Source: Alphaproteobacteria bacterium
GTDB taxonomy: Bacteria; Pseudomonadota; Alphaproteobacteria; Caulobacterales; Aquidulcibacteraceae
Assembly: GCA_016124255.1 (NCBI GenBank)
Contig: WGOB01000005.1
Span: forward strand, 1 to 64,000
Length of the DNA: 64,000 nucleotides
Direction: 5' to 3'
Shown here: piece after piece, positions 8,084 to 19,512 of the stretch
Position numbering within the stretch: position 1 is the first letter of the stretch
Layout of the letters: each line of letters begins with the position of its first letter
Position numbers and translations under genes: made by a program
The notes under the pieces: model-generated
Told to the model about the DNA's origin: nothing
Seen by the model: the letters and a program-made list of their open reading frames with translations, nothing else
Database searches by the model: none

Positions 8084-9054
8084 CTCTCAGCCAGCACGTC
8101 GGTGTAGAGTTCCTCCGGCGCGGGCTCGGGGCTTTCCTGGGCGAATTGTGCGGCTTCGGTCACGATCGCGCGGATCTCGCGGTCGATGTCCTTGAGCGCG
8201 GCGTCGTCGAGATGCTCCGACAGCAGCGCCTTCAGGTGCTCGATCGGATCGCGCTGGGTGCGGACTTCATCCACTTCCTCACGGGTGCGGTACTTCGCGG
8301 GATCGCTCATGGAGTGGCCGCGATAGCGATACGTTTTCATTTCCAGGAGCGTGGGGCCCTTGCCGCTGCGCGCGCGCTGTACGGCCTTGCGCCCTGCTTC
8401 GCGCACGGCGAGGACGTCCATTCCGTCAACCTCTTCGCCGGGGATGTTGAAGCTCACGCCGCGCTTGAAGAGGTGCGTCTCGGACGAGGAGCGCTGCACG
8501 CTGGTGCCCATCGCGTACTGATTGTTCTCCACGATGAACACGACCGGCAGCTTCCAGAGGCTCGCCATGTTGAAGCTCTCGTAGACCTGGCCCTGGTTGG
8601 CGGCGCCGTCGCCGAAATAGGTAAGGCTCACGCGACCGTTGTCGCGGTAGCGATTGGCGAAGGCGAGGCCGGCGCCGAGGCTTACCTGCGCGCCGACGAT
8701 GCCGTGGCCGCCATAAAAGCCTGCGGCGCGGGAGAACATGTGCATCGAGCCGCCCTTGCCTTTGGACGAGCCGCCGGCGCGACCGGTGAGTTCGGCCATG
8801 ATCTCCTTGGGGTCCATGCCGCAGGCGAGCATGTGGCCATGGTCGCGATAGCCGGTGATGACCTGATCGCCCTCCTCCACGACCGATTGCATGCCGACGA
8901 CCACGGCCTCCTGGCCGATGTAGAGATGGCAGAAGCCGCCGATCAGACCCATCCCATAGAGCTGGCCGGCGCGTTCCTCGAACCGGCGGATCAGCAGCAT
9001 GTCGCGGTAATAGCGGACGAGTTCGTCCGCGCTGACGGCCTTGGCCTTGGTCAT
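8080..9054 (-). CDS. pdhA: Pyruvate dehydrogenase E1 subunit alpha
   Basis: 324 residues from the ATG at 9054 (MTKAKAVSADELVRYYRDM). Longer in-frame starts run into the ftsB side without homology, and a GAGG motif precedes this ATG. It binds thiamine diphosphate and decarboxylates pyruvate, then acetylates the lipoyl groups. Seen: LYIGQEAVVVGM in the N-terminal third; the ThDP motif opening GDGAANQGQVYESFNMA and closing at ENNQYAMGT; and YRGHSMSDPAKYR, corresponding to the regulatory loop of mitochondrial E1-alpha. It is the first pdh gene of the cluster and follows ftsB, an order common in Caulobacterales. Confidence 0.95.
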   Translation of the reverse strand: MTKAKAVSADELVRYYRDMLLIRRFEERAGQLYGMGLIGGFCHLYIGQEAVVVGMQSVVEEGDQVITGYRDHGHMLACGMDPKEIMAELTGRAGGSSKGKGGSMHMFSRAAGFYGGHGIVGAQVSLGAGLAFANRYRDNGRVSLTYFGDGAANQGQVYESFNMASLWKLPVVFIVENNQYAMGTSVQRSSSETHLFKRGVSFNIPGEEVDGMDVLAVREAGRKAVQRARSGKGPTLLEMKTYRYRGHSMSDPAKYRTREEVDEVRTQRDPIEHLKALLSEHLDDAALKDIDREIRAIVTEAAQFAQESPEPAPEELYTDVLAES

Positions 9055-9149
9055 GTGCGCCTCGCGGGGCGAACCTAGGGGGACGGCGCTGCGGCGTCCA
9101 TGGCCGCTGCGCCGCAAACCGCGGCGCCAGGCATGCGCGCAGCGCTCGG

Positions 9150-9452
9150 TCAGCCGCCCTGATCGAGGGCGAACACGATCTCGTCAGAGCCGCCGGCGGC
9201 GAGCAACGCGCGGGCCTTCTCGTCGAGATAGTCGAGATCGAGGCTTTCGGGGCGCAGGCGCGCGGCGCGGGCGTCCAGCGCCGTGCGCTCAGCGCGCAGC
9301 GCCGCGAGTTCCGCATTCAATGCGGACTCCTGCGCCTGCAGGTCCCACTGCGCCATCAGGCCTTGCCGGCCGGTGACCGCATGGGCGCTCAAGTATAACG
9401 CCGCCGCGCCCAGCCCGAGGCCGAGCGCGATCGTGCGCGCACGCTCTTTCAT
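9150..9452 (-). CDS. ftsB: Septum formation initiator FtsB/DivIC
   Basis: 100 residues, typical for the family. One membrane helix lies at about residues 7-25, followed by a coiled coil rich in Leu, Ala, Glu and Arg (about 35-68: QESALNAELAALRAERTALD). A short C-terminal segment, LDLDYLDEKARALL, resembles the LDPDLLDERAR end seen in alphaproteobacterial members. It joins FtsL and FtsQ in the divisome on the periplasmic face of the inner membrane. The position next to pdhA and not far from eno supports orthology. Confidence 0.85.
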   Translation of the reverse strand: MKERARTIALGLGLGAAALYLSAHAVTGRQGLMAQWDLQAQESALNAELAALRAERTALDARAARLRPESLDLDYLDEKARALLAAGGSDEIVFALDQGG

Positions 9453-9573
9453 GACCCGACCCCTCGAATCAAGAGCGCGTTAACTGGACTCTAAACGGTT
9501 AAAGAATCGTTTCGATTCTGAATGAAACGCCATGCCACGTCGCTTTTGAGGGCGCCGCCCCCTATGATGGGGC

Positions 9574-11127
9574 ATGGATACAGCCACCACCGCCACGCTG
9601 AGCGTTCGCCAGGCGCATGTGCGCGACATCGACGCGATCATCGCGCTGATGAAGCGCGCCTACACCGAGATGCCGGTCTATTCGCCAGGGAATCTGCAAG
9701 GGCAGATCACGGCATTCCCCGAGGGCCAGTTCGTGGCGCAGTTCGGCGACGAGATCGTTGGGTACGCCGCCACCTTCCGGATCGACGAACAGAGCGCAAT
9801 GGCGGCGCATACCTGGGCCGAGATCACCGGCGCAGGCTACGCCTCGCGTCACGACCCGAAGGGCGAATGGCTCTACGGCATGGAAGTGTGCGTCGATCCG
9901 GCATGGCGCGGGCAGCGCATCGGCCAGCGCCTCTATGACGCCCGCAAGCGCCTCGCGGAGCGGCTCGAACTCAAGGGGATCGTGTTCGGAGGCCGCCTGC
10001 CCGGACTCGCGAAACGCGTAAAGCAATACGGCTCAGCGCAAAGCTATCTCGACGCGGTGCGGGCGCGGCGGGTGCGCGACCAGGTCGCCACGTTTCAGCT
10101 GAACAACGGCTATGAGCCGATCGGGCTCCTGGAGTCCTACCTGCCCAGCGACAAAGAGAGCCTCGGCTACGCCACGCACATGGTGTGGCGCAATCCTTAT
10201 GTGGACCAACAGGCGCGTCCCGACACGCGCGCGATGCGGCCGAAGGAATGGGTGCGCGTCGCCAGCGTGCAATTCCAGCAGCGCGCGGTGAAGGACTTCA
10301 AGGAATTCATGGCGAACGTCGAATATTTCGTCGACGTCGTCAGCGACTACAAATCCGACTTTGTGGTGTTTCCCGAACTGTTCACGCTGCAATTGCTGGC
10401 GTTCGAGACGCAAAAGCTCGGCCCGGCGGAAGCGATCGAAGCGCTTACGCGCCACACCCAGCCGTTCGTCGAGGCGATGCGCGAGATGGCGCTCGGCTAC
10501 AACATCAACATCATCGGCGGCTCGCATCCCACGCGGATGCCGGACGGCGACATCCACAACGTGGCCTACGTCTTCCTCCGCGACGGTTCGGTGCACGCGC
10601 AGGAGAAAATCCACCCGACGCCGAACGAGCGGCACTGGTGGAACATCAAAGGCGGCGACGGCATCCGGGCGATCGACACCGATTGTGGGCCGATTGGCGT
10701 GCTCGTCTGCTACGATTGCGAGTTCCCGGAACTTGCGCGGCGGTTCGCGGACGAAGGCGCCAAGCTCCTCTTCGTGCCGTTCTGCACGGACAACCGCCAA
10801 GGCTATCTGCGCGTGCGCTATTGCGCGCAAGCACGCGCGATCGAAAACCAGTGCTACGTCGTGATGAGCGGCAATGTGGGCAACCTGCCGAACGTCGAAA
10901 ACATGGACGTGCAATACGCGCAGTCCTGCATCCTGACGCCGTGCGATTTTCCGTTCGCGCGCGACGGGGTGGCGGCGGAGACGACGGAGAACGTGGAGAC
11001 CATTGCGGTGGCCGATCTCGATCTTGACGATCTGGCCTGGGCGCGGCGCGAGGGCACGGTGCGCAATCTGCGCGATCGACGCTTCGATCTCTATCGGTTG
11101 ACGTGGCGCGACGGCGGCAAGGCCTGA
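9574..11127 (+). CDS. GNAT acetyltransferase - nitrilase-superfamily amidohydrolase fusion
   Basis: 517 residues with two enzymes in one chain. Residues about 9-190 are a GNAT domain with the acetyl-CoA loop WRGQRIGQRLYD. Residues about 225-505 are a carbon-nitrogen hydrolase with the catalytic triad in place: Glu in VFPELFT, Lys in QEKIHPTPNE and Cys in VLVCYDCEFPE. The same two-domain architecture is known in proteins annotated as bifunctional GNAT/carbon-nitrogen hydrolase. The substrate is unknown. The pairing suggests acylation and amide or nitrile hydrolysis of one metabolite. It is transcribed away from ftsB and meets the DMT transporter gene tail to tail, five bases apart. Confidence 0.85.
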   Translation: MDTATTATLSVRQAHVRDIDAIIALMKRAYTEMPVYSPGNLQGQITAFPEGQFVAQFGDEIVGYAATFRIDEQSAMAAHTWAEITGAGYASRHDPKGEWLYGMEVCVDPAWRGQRIGQRLYDARKRLAERLELKGIVFGGRLPGLAKRVKQYGSAQSYLDAVRARRVRDQVATFQLNNGYEPIGLLESYLPSDKESLGYATHMVWRNPYVDQQARPDTRAMRPKEWVRVASVQFQQRAVKDFKEFMANVEYFVDVVSDYKSDFVVFPELFTLQLLAFETQKLGPAEAIEALTRHTQPFVEAMREMALGYNINIIGGSHPTRMPDGDIHNVAYVFLRDGSVHAQEKIHPTPNERHWWNIKGGDGIRAIDTDCGPIGVLVCYDCEFPELARRFADEGAKLLFVPFCTDNRQGYLRVRYCAQARAIENQCYVVMSGNVGNLPNVENMDVQYAQSCILTPCDFPFARDGVAAETTENVETIAVADLDLDDLAWARREGTVRNLRDRRFDLYRLTWRDGGKA

Positions 11128-11131
11128 GGCG

Positions 11132-12064
11132 TCATGCGGCGGTTTTCGTGGCGGATGCGCGCACTGCCGCCGGCCGGCGCGTGCGCAAGAGCAGCGCCTG
11201 CCCGGCCAGGATGAGGATGAGCCCGGCGAACGCCGGGGCGGGCCAAGTCTTCCCCTCGAACACGGCGCTCATGCCCATGGCCAGCGGCGGCGTGAGCGCT
11301 GCGATGTAAGACGCAAGCCCATAGCCGCGCCGCCGTGCGAGCCCGAAATAGAGCGCGAACGCCACCACCGAGCCGATGACGGCGAGGTGCAGCAGCGACA
11401 GTACGTAGCGCCATGACGGATCGAACGACCACACGCGCCCTGTGGCGAGCGCGAAGAGCGTCAGGAAGCCCGCGCCATAGGCCATCGCCCAAGCGGTTGA
11501 AGCAGCGACGGCGGCGCCAGCGGCCTCGCCGCGCCGCGCGAAAAGATTGCCGACGCAGGCTGCGATGACGCCGAGCGCCGCAAGCAACAAGCCCGTCGCG
11601 GCGCGCGCTGAAAGGCGGGCGGCCGTGAGTTCGCTCCAGAACAGGATCGCCACGCCGGCGACGCCGAGCATCGCGGCGACCCACGCGGGCGCGGGCGCAC
11701 GCTCGTTGTAGACCAGCCTGAACGCGGCGAGATTGACGAATGCGAGCGCGGAGAACGTGACGGCGACCACGGCGGACGCGATCCGCTCCTCCGCCCAGTA
11801 GACGAATGCGTAGTCGATCGCGAAGGTGAAGAGGCCAACGCCGAGCGCGGCTATGTGCTGCGGCGCGGAGAGCATCGTCTGTTCACGCCGCCACGCCGCC
11901 CACGCGAACAGAAGCACGGCCGCCAGCGCGAACCGATAAATAATTGAGATGATCGGATCGACATGGCCGAACTGGAGCGTGATCGCATACCACGTGGTCC
12001 CCCACGCGAGCGTGCAGATCGCGATCGCTGCGAGGTCGGCCGCCGTGGACGATTTCGCCTGCAT
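11132..12064 (-). CDS. DMT-superfamily (EamA) transporter
   Basis: 310 residues with about ten hydrophobic helices arranged as two repeated EamA halves (about 12-140 and 155-290). The start reads AAIAICTLAWGTTWYAI, a typical EamA opening with the WG(T/S)xx motif, and the second half has SYIAALTPPLAMGMSAVFEGK, the usual Pro and Glu-containing end repeat. The family exports small metabolites such as amino acids or amines by proton antiport; the substrate cannot be read from sequence. It lies 107 bases downstream of eno on the same strand, and the gap shows no strong signal. Confidence 0.85.
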   Translation of the reverse strand: MQAKSSTAADLAAIAICTLAWGTTWYAITLQFGHVDPIISIIYRFALAAVLLFAWAAWRREQTMLSAPQHIAALGVGLFTFAIDYAFVYWAEERIASAVVAVTFSALAFVNLAAFRLVYNERAPAPAWVAAMLGVAGVAILFWSELTAARLSARAATGLLLAALGVIAACVGNLFARRGEAAGAAVAASTAWAMAYGAGFLTLFALATGRVWSFDPSWRYVLSLLHLAVIGSVVAFALYFGLARRRGYGLASYIAALTPPLAMGMSAVFEGKTWPAPAFAGLILILAGQALLLRTRRPAAVRASATKTAA

Positions 12065-12171
12065 GCTGTCCCCATCCGCGCCGCGTGCCGACAGCCCGCT
12101 ATCGGCTGCATCGCGTCGCGACGCAATCGTCCTCCTCCGCCTGCAGACACACTTGTGTCAGCAGGCGCGCG

Positions 12172-13515
<1,344 letters not shown>

Positions 13516-13545
13516 TCAAAACGCAAGGGCGCGCACCTCAGCCGG

Positions 13546-14211
13546 CTATTGGAACGAGATGTCGCCTCCCATGGAGCGCGAGACTCTGCGCGCGGCCGGC
13601 GCGCCCAGGACATCGATGTCGCCGCCCATGCTGGCGTCAGCGTCGACCGCCTCCCCGGCGAAGACGTCGGCCTCGCCGCCCATTGAGGCGTCCACCATCA
13701 CACGGGCGCATTCGAGACCGCGCGCGCGCAGCGCGCCGCCCATGCTGACATCCGCGTTCAACGACCCGCATCGCCCATCGACGGTCAGGCTCGCGCCCAT
13801 GCTCACGTCGACGCTGAGTTGGTCGGCGTCGAGGCCGTTGGCCCGCGCCTCAAGGCCCATCGACGCATCAAAGCTGCGCAGCGACGGCGCTGTCGCCTCG
13901 ACCCGTGCCAGCGTCCCGCGGGAGGAGCAGAAGAACGTGCAGCGCCGCGATATCCGGAGGACGCCGTTGCGAACCTGGACGCGCATGCGGTTAAGCCGGC
14001 GGGTCTCGCCGGTGATCACCACGGAATGGTCTGGTCCGGCCGTGTAGACCACTTCATAGGGGCCGCTTGCATCGATCGCGTGGAAAGCTTGGCCGTCGAT
14101 CCGGCGGGTGTCGGCGTAGGCGGGGCTGGCGGTGAGCGCGGCCGCGGCCAAGGCCATGGAGGCGGCGATCGCAAGCGCCTTCAAGAACGCGCGCGCAGTG
14201 GTCGTCGGCAT
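13546..14211 (-). CDS. Secreted DUF2807-like (head GIN) protein with SMGG repeats
   Basis: 221 residues. The signal peptide is about 33 residues long (ALTASPAYA-DT). The N-terminal third looks like the start of DUF2807 proteins (AFHAIDASGPYEVVYTAG...VVITGE), which form a right-handed beta-helix. From about residue 110 a unit containing SMG recurs six times at roughly 17-21 residue spacing (DASMGLEA, DVSMGASL, DVSMGGAL, DASMGGEA, DASMGGDI, RSMGGDI), consistent with stacked coils. Two cysteines (RRCTFFCSS) could be disulfide-bonded. It is probably periplasmic or on the cell surface, and its function is unknown. Confidence 0.7.
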   Translation of the reverse strand: MPTTTARAFLKALAIAASMALAAAALTASPAYADTRRIDGQAFHAIDASGPYEVVYTAGPDHSVVITGETRRLNRMRVQVRNGVLRISRRCTFFCSSRGTLARVEATAPSLRSFDASMGLEARANGLDADQLSVDVSMGASLTVDGRCGSLNADVSMGGALRARGLECARVMVDASMGGEADVFAGEAVDADASMGGDIDVLGAPAARRVSRSMGGDISFQ

Positions 14212-14266
14212 GGATTGATCTCCCTCTCTGAGTGGGAGATGCGCCGTTGGGCGCGTTCGGATGCGA

Positions 14267-15580
14267 TCAATCGGCGAACCAATCGCCGTGAAAGCCCTGC
14301 GGCACCCGGCGCGGCAGCTTCACCCGCGCTGTTTCGGCCAGGGTGTCCGCCTCCAGGATCACGAGATCGCTGGTCCCGCTTGACCCGTCATAGACGAAGC
14401 CCATCAGCCAGCCCTCGCCCTCCCCCGGGCCGCCGGCGGCGAAGGCGAATTCCGAGGCCATCGTGTTCTCGCCGAAGGTCTTGACGGCGCGCTCTCCGGT
14501 CTGGCGATCGAACCGGACGACACGATCGAAATGCTCCGCCTCGCCGATGCCGCGGTTCACGGCGCCGGCGGCGAAGGTGATGCGGTTCTTGAGGCCGGCG
14601 CGGCGGTCGTCGATGCGGGGAAACTCCGTGACGAGATCGTCGAGCGGCTCCTCGCGCGTCGCCATCGTGTTCAGATCAATACGCCAGCGGTGGAGGCGCG
14701 AAGCGGAATCGAACTCTTCCGCCCTGCCGCGCCACAGCGAGGGGTAACGGGCGACGTCCATGACGATCGCGCCGTCCTCCTCGTAGGCGTTGGCGGGATG
14801 GAAGACGTAACAGGGATCGATGTCGGCCCAGCGGATCTGGTCGGCGTCGCCGCCGCGAGGCAGCACGCCGAGGCGGGCGCCGTGCGCGTCGTTCCAGACG
14901 TAGGGAAAACGCCCGCGCATCGCGAGGTCGAAGTCGAACGTGATCGGCAGGTCCATGAAGATGACATGGTTGCGGGTCATGCCGAAATCGTGCGCCATCA
15001 CCGAGGCGCTCATCGGGATCTCGACCGACTTGGTCAAGCGGCCATCCCTGTCGATCACGTGATAGGTCAGAAACGGCGGCATGAAGCCGTAGCCGAAGGC
15101 GTGCATTTCGCCCGTATCCGGACAGATCTTAGGGTGGGCGGTGAAGGCGGTCGTCAGCTTGCCGGCAAAATCGTGTGGGCCGACGGACTCCAATTCGCCG
15201 GTCACCTCGAACGGGAAGGCGCCTTCCTCCAACGCGAAGAAGCGGCCCGCATGGCGGACGATGTGCGTGTTGGCCGTGGTCATCGCGCGGTCCATCAGCG
15301 CGCGGTTGCGTTCTTCGCCGGCGAACACGCGCGTGCGCTGATGACGGTTGCGATACCAGGCGGCGCGGCCGTTCTCGAGGCGCACGCCGTGCAGCATGCC
15401 GTCGCCCACGAACCAGTGCGGCGAGGGCGCGCGCGACGGGTTCGGACCGTTGCGCAGATAGACGCCCGTGAGCGCCGGCGGGATGGCGCCCTCGACCTTC
15501 AGCTCCGTGAGCGTCGCTTCGTCCGGGACGGGCGCGTAATTGCCGCGCAGGTGAAAGGGAACGCGTGCGTCGCCATCCAT
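14267..15580 (-). CDS. Carotenoid oxygenase family protein
   Basis: 437 residues from the ATG at 15580, which has a strong GGAGG site eight bases upstream; longer starts would run into the divergent TetR gene. The family is a seven-bladed propeller with Fe(II) held by four His, and cleaves carotenoid or stilbene double bonds with O2. Candidate ligands are visible in MHAFGYGF, MAHDFGMTRNH, VFHPANAYEE and the C-terminal GFHGDWF. Other family signs are VYLRNGPNP and WFVGDGMLHGV near the N-terminus. It is divergent from a TetR gene with an operator-like palindrome between them, so induction by substrate or product is likely. Confidence 0.88.
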   Translation of the reverse strand: MDGDARVPFHLRGNYAPVPDEATLTELKVEGAIPPALTGVYLRNGPNPSRAPSPHWFVGDGMLHGVRLENGRAAWYRNRHQRTRVFAGEERNRALMDRAMTTANTHIVRHAGRFFALEEGAFPFEVTGELESVGPHDFAGKLTTAFTAHPKICPDTGEMHAFGYGFMPPFLTYHVIDRDGRLTKSVEIPMSASVMAHDFGMTRNHVIFMDLPITFDFDLAMRGRFPYVWNDAHGARLGVLPRGGDADQIRWADIDPCYVFHPANAYEEDGAIVMDVARYPSLWRGRAEEFDSASRLHRWRIDLNTMATREEPLDDLVTEFPRIDDRRAGLKNRITFAAGAVNRGIGEAEHFDRVVRFDRQTGERAVKTFGENTMASEFAFAAGGPGEGEGWLMGFVYDGSSGTSDLVILEADTLAETARVKLPRRVPQGFHGDWFAD

Positions 15581-15635
15581 GGAGGACCTCCTGCAGGTTT
15601 CCGCAGCGGCGTACTTGACGGTACGCGCGCGGCGG

Positions 15636-15656
15636 AGTACCGAACGGTACGGTACT
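15636..15656. promoter_or_regulatory. Operator-like palindrome in the tetR / carotenoid oxygenase intergenic region
   Basis: A 21-base inverted repeat with perfect 7-base arms AGTACCG and CGGTACT around a 7-base centre. Nested inside it is TACCG-AA-CGGTA. It lies in the 103-base divergent region, 28 bases upstream of the TetR start. A TTGACG at 15615-15620 with 17-base spacing to TACCGA would put the palindrome over a -10 region for the plus-strand gene. The size and position suit a TetR-type dimer site controlling both genes. Confidence 0.6.
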
Positions 15657-15683
15657 AAGCGCCGCTTTTGAGGAAGAGTCCAG

Positions 15684-16340
15684 ATGCTGACGCCCCGCCC
15701 TGACTGGCTTGAGCCGCTCAACGATCCCCGCAACGAGGCGATCCTGACCGCGGCGTTCGACGTGTTCGTCGCAAAGGGCTTCCATGGCGCGACCATGGCC
15801 GACGTGGCGCGGGACGCGCGGGTGTCGAAGGAAACGCTGTACGCGCGGTTCGATTCCAAGGAGGGGCTGTTGTTTGCGCTGTGCGCCTGGGGCTGCGGCA
15901 AGACCGGCGACAAGGGCGCGGCGATCATGGCGCTCTTGCCGCACGAGCCGATCGCGGCGCTACGGCTCTACGCCGAAATGGTGTTGGCGCAGCTCACGCA
16001 TTGCGAGGCGATGGCGCTTTACCGGGTGGTGGTCGCGGAGTCGGAGCGCGCGCCGCAATTGGGCATCACGTTCGACGAAATGGGCCAGATCGGCAGCCGG
16101 GAGGTGCGCGCGGCGCTGTTCGACGCCCTCCGCGCCAAGGGGCTGATCGAAGCCGATGATCTTGCGGCGTTCGAGGACGATTTCTTCGGGCTGGTGCGCG
16201 GCAATCTCATGCACGAGGTGCTGATCGGGGCGCGCGCCGAACTCGACCCCGCGGAGGTCCCGGCCCGGGCCGAACGGGCGGCGGCGCGGTTGTTGAAGGC
16301 TTATGCGCCTTCGATGCCGCGCGCCGCGAACGCCGCTTAA
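15684..16340 (+). CDS. TetR/AcrR family transcriptional regulator
   Basis: 218 residues. The N-terminal helix-turn-helix region (about residues 15-62) reads AILTAAFDVFVAKGFHGATM then VARDARVSKETLYARFDSKE, the classic TetR signature including the recognition helix. The C-terminal ligand-binding domain is not conserved enough to name a ligand; it resembles the AefR-like C-terminal type by length only. It is divergent from the carotenoid oxygenase gene and is followed within three bases by the convergent end of rpmF. It most likely represses the oxygenase and itself through the palindrome at 15636-15656. Confidence 0.88.
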   Translation: MLTPRPDWLEPLNDPRNEAILTAAFDVFVAKGFHGATMADVARDARVSKETLYARFDSKEGLLFALCAWGCGKTGDKGAAIMALLPHEPIAALRLYAEMVLAQLTHCEAMALYRVVVAESERAPQLGITFDEMGQIGSREVRAALFDALRAKGLIEADDLAAFEDDFFGLVRGNLMHEVLIGARAELDPAEVPARAERAAARLLKAYAPSMPRAANAA

Positions 16341-16342
16341 GG

Positions 16343-16525
16343 TCAGTCGTCCTTCGCCTTGATGACCTGTTTGCCGCGGTAACGGCCGGTCGTCGGGTCG
16401 ATGTGGTGGGGGCGGCGCAGCTCGCCGCTCTCCTTGTCCGTCACGTAGGCGTTCTTCCCGAGCGCGTCGTGGGCGCGGCGCATGCCGCGGCGGGATGGGG
16501 ATGTCTTGCGTTTCGGGACGGCCAT
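16343..16525 (-). CDS. rpmF: 50S ribosomal protein L32
   Basis: 60 residues from the ATG at 16525: [20 protein letters not shown] is the standard start of L32, and the rest ([20 protein letters not shown]) matches alphaproteobacterial forms without the cysteine zinc knuckle. A longer in-frame start has no homology. L32 is a component of the large ribosomal subunit near the exit tunnel. It stands alone here, tail to tail with the TetR gene three bases away, so there is no room for a separate terminator. Confidence 0.95.
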   Translation of the reverse strand: MAVPKRKTSPSRRGMRRAHDALGKNAYVTDKESGELRRPHHIDPTTGRYRGKQVIKAKDD

Positions 16526-16603
16526 CGCCGCGCGCTCCTGGGAAGTCTCGTGGAAGCGGCCGCGTATAGCGGCAGCCACGGCCCCTGACAAGCGCGGGGC
16601 CTC

Positions 16604-17002
16604 TTACACCGCGTTCCGGAACGGGGCGACCAGGGCGTCGAGGATCGCCTCCGCGTGCCCGCCGCCGAGGCCTGCCGCCTCGATATAGCCCATCAAGGCT
16701 TCCTTCTCGGCCGCCGGGAAAAGCCCGTCTGCGGCGACCACGGCGAGCAATTCCCGCACGATCGTCATTTTTTCCACGCGGGAGAAACGCGATGCGTGCT
16801 TGCGGAGGTAGACGGTCAGGTCCGCCCGGGTGAGCGCTGCGGCGTCGACCGCCGCATCGACCTTGTCGCGCGGGAAGACGGCACCGGTCGCGGTCGTCAT
16901 GGCGGCGACGATGGCCTGGCGCTCCAGTTCGGCCGCTTCGCCGTCGATCCGCGCGGCGTTGGCGAGGACTTCAAGGAGCAGATCGGGAAAGTGCGCGGCC
17001 AT
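16604..17002 (-). CDS. TerB-like tellurite-resistance domain protein
   Basis: 132 residues, all helical in character. The pattern LLLEVLANAARIDGEAAELERQ, then KMTIVRELLAVVAADGLFPAAEKEALM, matches the TerB/DjlA-N type fold, in which two acidic turns (ARIDGE and AADGLFPAAE) follow conserved helices and may bind metal. No transmembrane segment or J-domain is attached. The function of stand-alone TerB proteins is not settled; membrane stress and metal sensing have been proposed. It is a single gene on the minus strand between rpmF and a small zinc-ribbon gene. Confidence 0.7.
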   Translation of the reverse strand: MAAHFPDLLLEVLANAARIDGEAAELERQAIVAAMTTATGAVFPRDKVDAAVDAAALTRADLTVYLRKHASRFSRVEKMTIVRELLAVVAADGLFPAAEKEALMGYIEAAGLGGGHAEAILDALVAPFRNAV

Positions 17003-17045
17003 GTGCGCAGCTTAGGACGCTTGCGCGCGCCGGGCCACTCCTGCG

Positions 17046-17255
17046 CTAGGCCGCCTTTTGGCGCGCACAATGGGCGCAGCAATAGATCGCGCCGCCCTCC
17101 TCCACGGCGTGGCCGATGATGCGGCACTCGCAGTGCGCGCACCGCGGCGCCATCGCCTCGATCGCACATTCGAAGGAATCGAACGTCTTGGTCGCGCCGC
17201 CGCGCGTCACTTGGAACGCCTTGTCGTATTCATTGCCGCACACATCACACCGCAT
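17046..17255 (-). CDS. Small zinc-ribbon (prokaryotic metallothionein-like) protein
   Basis: 69 residues from the ATG at 17255, preceded by AGAGGAGG. Seven cysteines: CDVCGN at the N-terminus, FECAIE in the middle, CAHCEC and finally CCAHC, plus two His, giving two probable zinc sites. Similar small proteins with CDVCGNEYDKAF and TFDSFECAI are annotated as prokaryotic metallothionein-like in many genomes. The start with an excellent ribosome site argues for a real, well-translated gene. A role in zinc handling is an inference from the cysteine content. Confidence 0.75.
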   Translation of the reverse strand: MRCDVCGNEYDKAFQVTRGGATKTFDSFECAIEAMAPRCAHCECRIIGHAVEEGGAIYCCAHCARQKAA

Positions 17256-17345
17256 GAGAACCTCCTCTAACGCCAACGCGGCGGCGGCGGAGGGTGTTCC
17301 GTGCGGGCGCGCTACAGCCATGCATCGCGTGCTACAAGGCCGCCC

Positions 17346-17735
17346 ATGAACACTGACCTCTACGGCGCGCTCAAGCGCTACGCCGACGCCTGGACCGCGG
17401 GCGACATCGCCGCGATCTTCGCCTGCTACCACGACGACTTCACGCTGCACTACGGCGGCACCAATCCGCTCTCCGGCGATCATGTCGGAAAGGCTGCGTC
17501 CATCGCGACGCTTGCCGAAGTCACCCGCCGCACCCAGCGCGGCCGTCCCGAGATCATCGACGTCGCCGCCGGCGACACCCGCGCCGTGCTCATCGCGCGC
17601 GAACGCTTCACCCGCGACGGGCGGAGCGACGACTTGGTGCGCGTGCTGGTGTTTGCGGTGAAGGACGGTCTACTCGCAGAGTGCTGGCTCTACGATCAGG
17701 ATCAAGCGCTGGTGGATTGGTACTTGCGGGATTGA
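17346..17735 (+). CDS. Nuclear transport factor 2 (SnoaL-like) family protein
   Basis: 129 residues from the ATG at 17346 (MNTDLYGALKRYADAWTAGD). The pattern is a helix followed by DIAAIFACYHDDFTLHYGG, then a curved sheet ending AECWLYDQDQALVDWYLRD, typical of the cone-shaped NTF2/SnoaL fold. Members may be isomerases, hydrolases or ligand-binding domains; the pocket His and Asp here (CYHDDFTLHY) are compatible with catalysis, but no substrate can be inferred. It reads away from the zinc-ribbon gene and ends 15 bases before the convergent pyrG stop. Confidence 0.8.
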   Translation: MNTDLYGALKRYADAWTAGDIAAIFACYHDDFTLHYGGTNPLSGDHVGKAASIATLAEVTRRTQRGRPEIIDVAAGDTRAVLIARERFTRDGRSDDLVRVLVFAVKDGLLAECWLYDQDQALVDWYLRD

Positions 17736-17750
17736 GTCGACGCGTAAGCG

Positions 17751-19430
<1,680 letters not shown>

Positions 19431-19512
19431 TCACTCCAATCTCAAGACCCTGTTCCGGTCCCCACCTGGTGGGCGAACGCGATAACGCGACAGAACGCTG
19501 GCGCGCCTGCCG

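Noticed and set aside
8146-9078. A 310-codon frame opposite pdhA
   Set aside because: It is antisense to well-supported pdhA. The composition (His/Ala/Asp-rich) is typical of an opposite-strand shadow.
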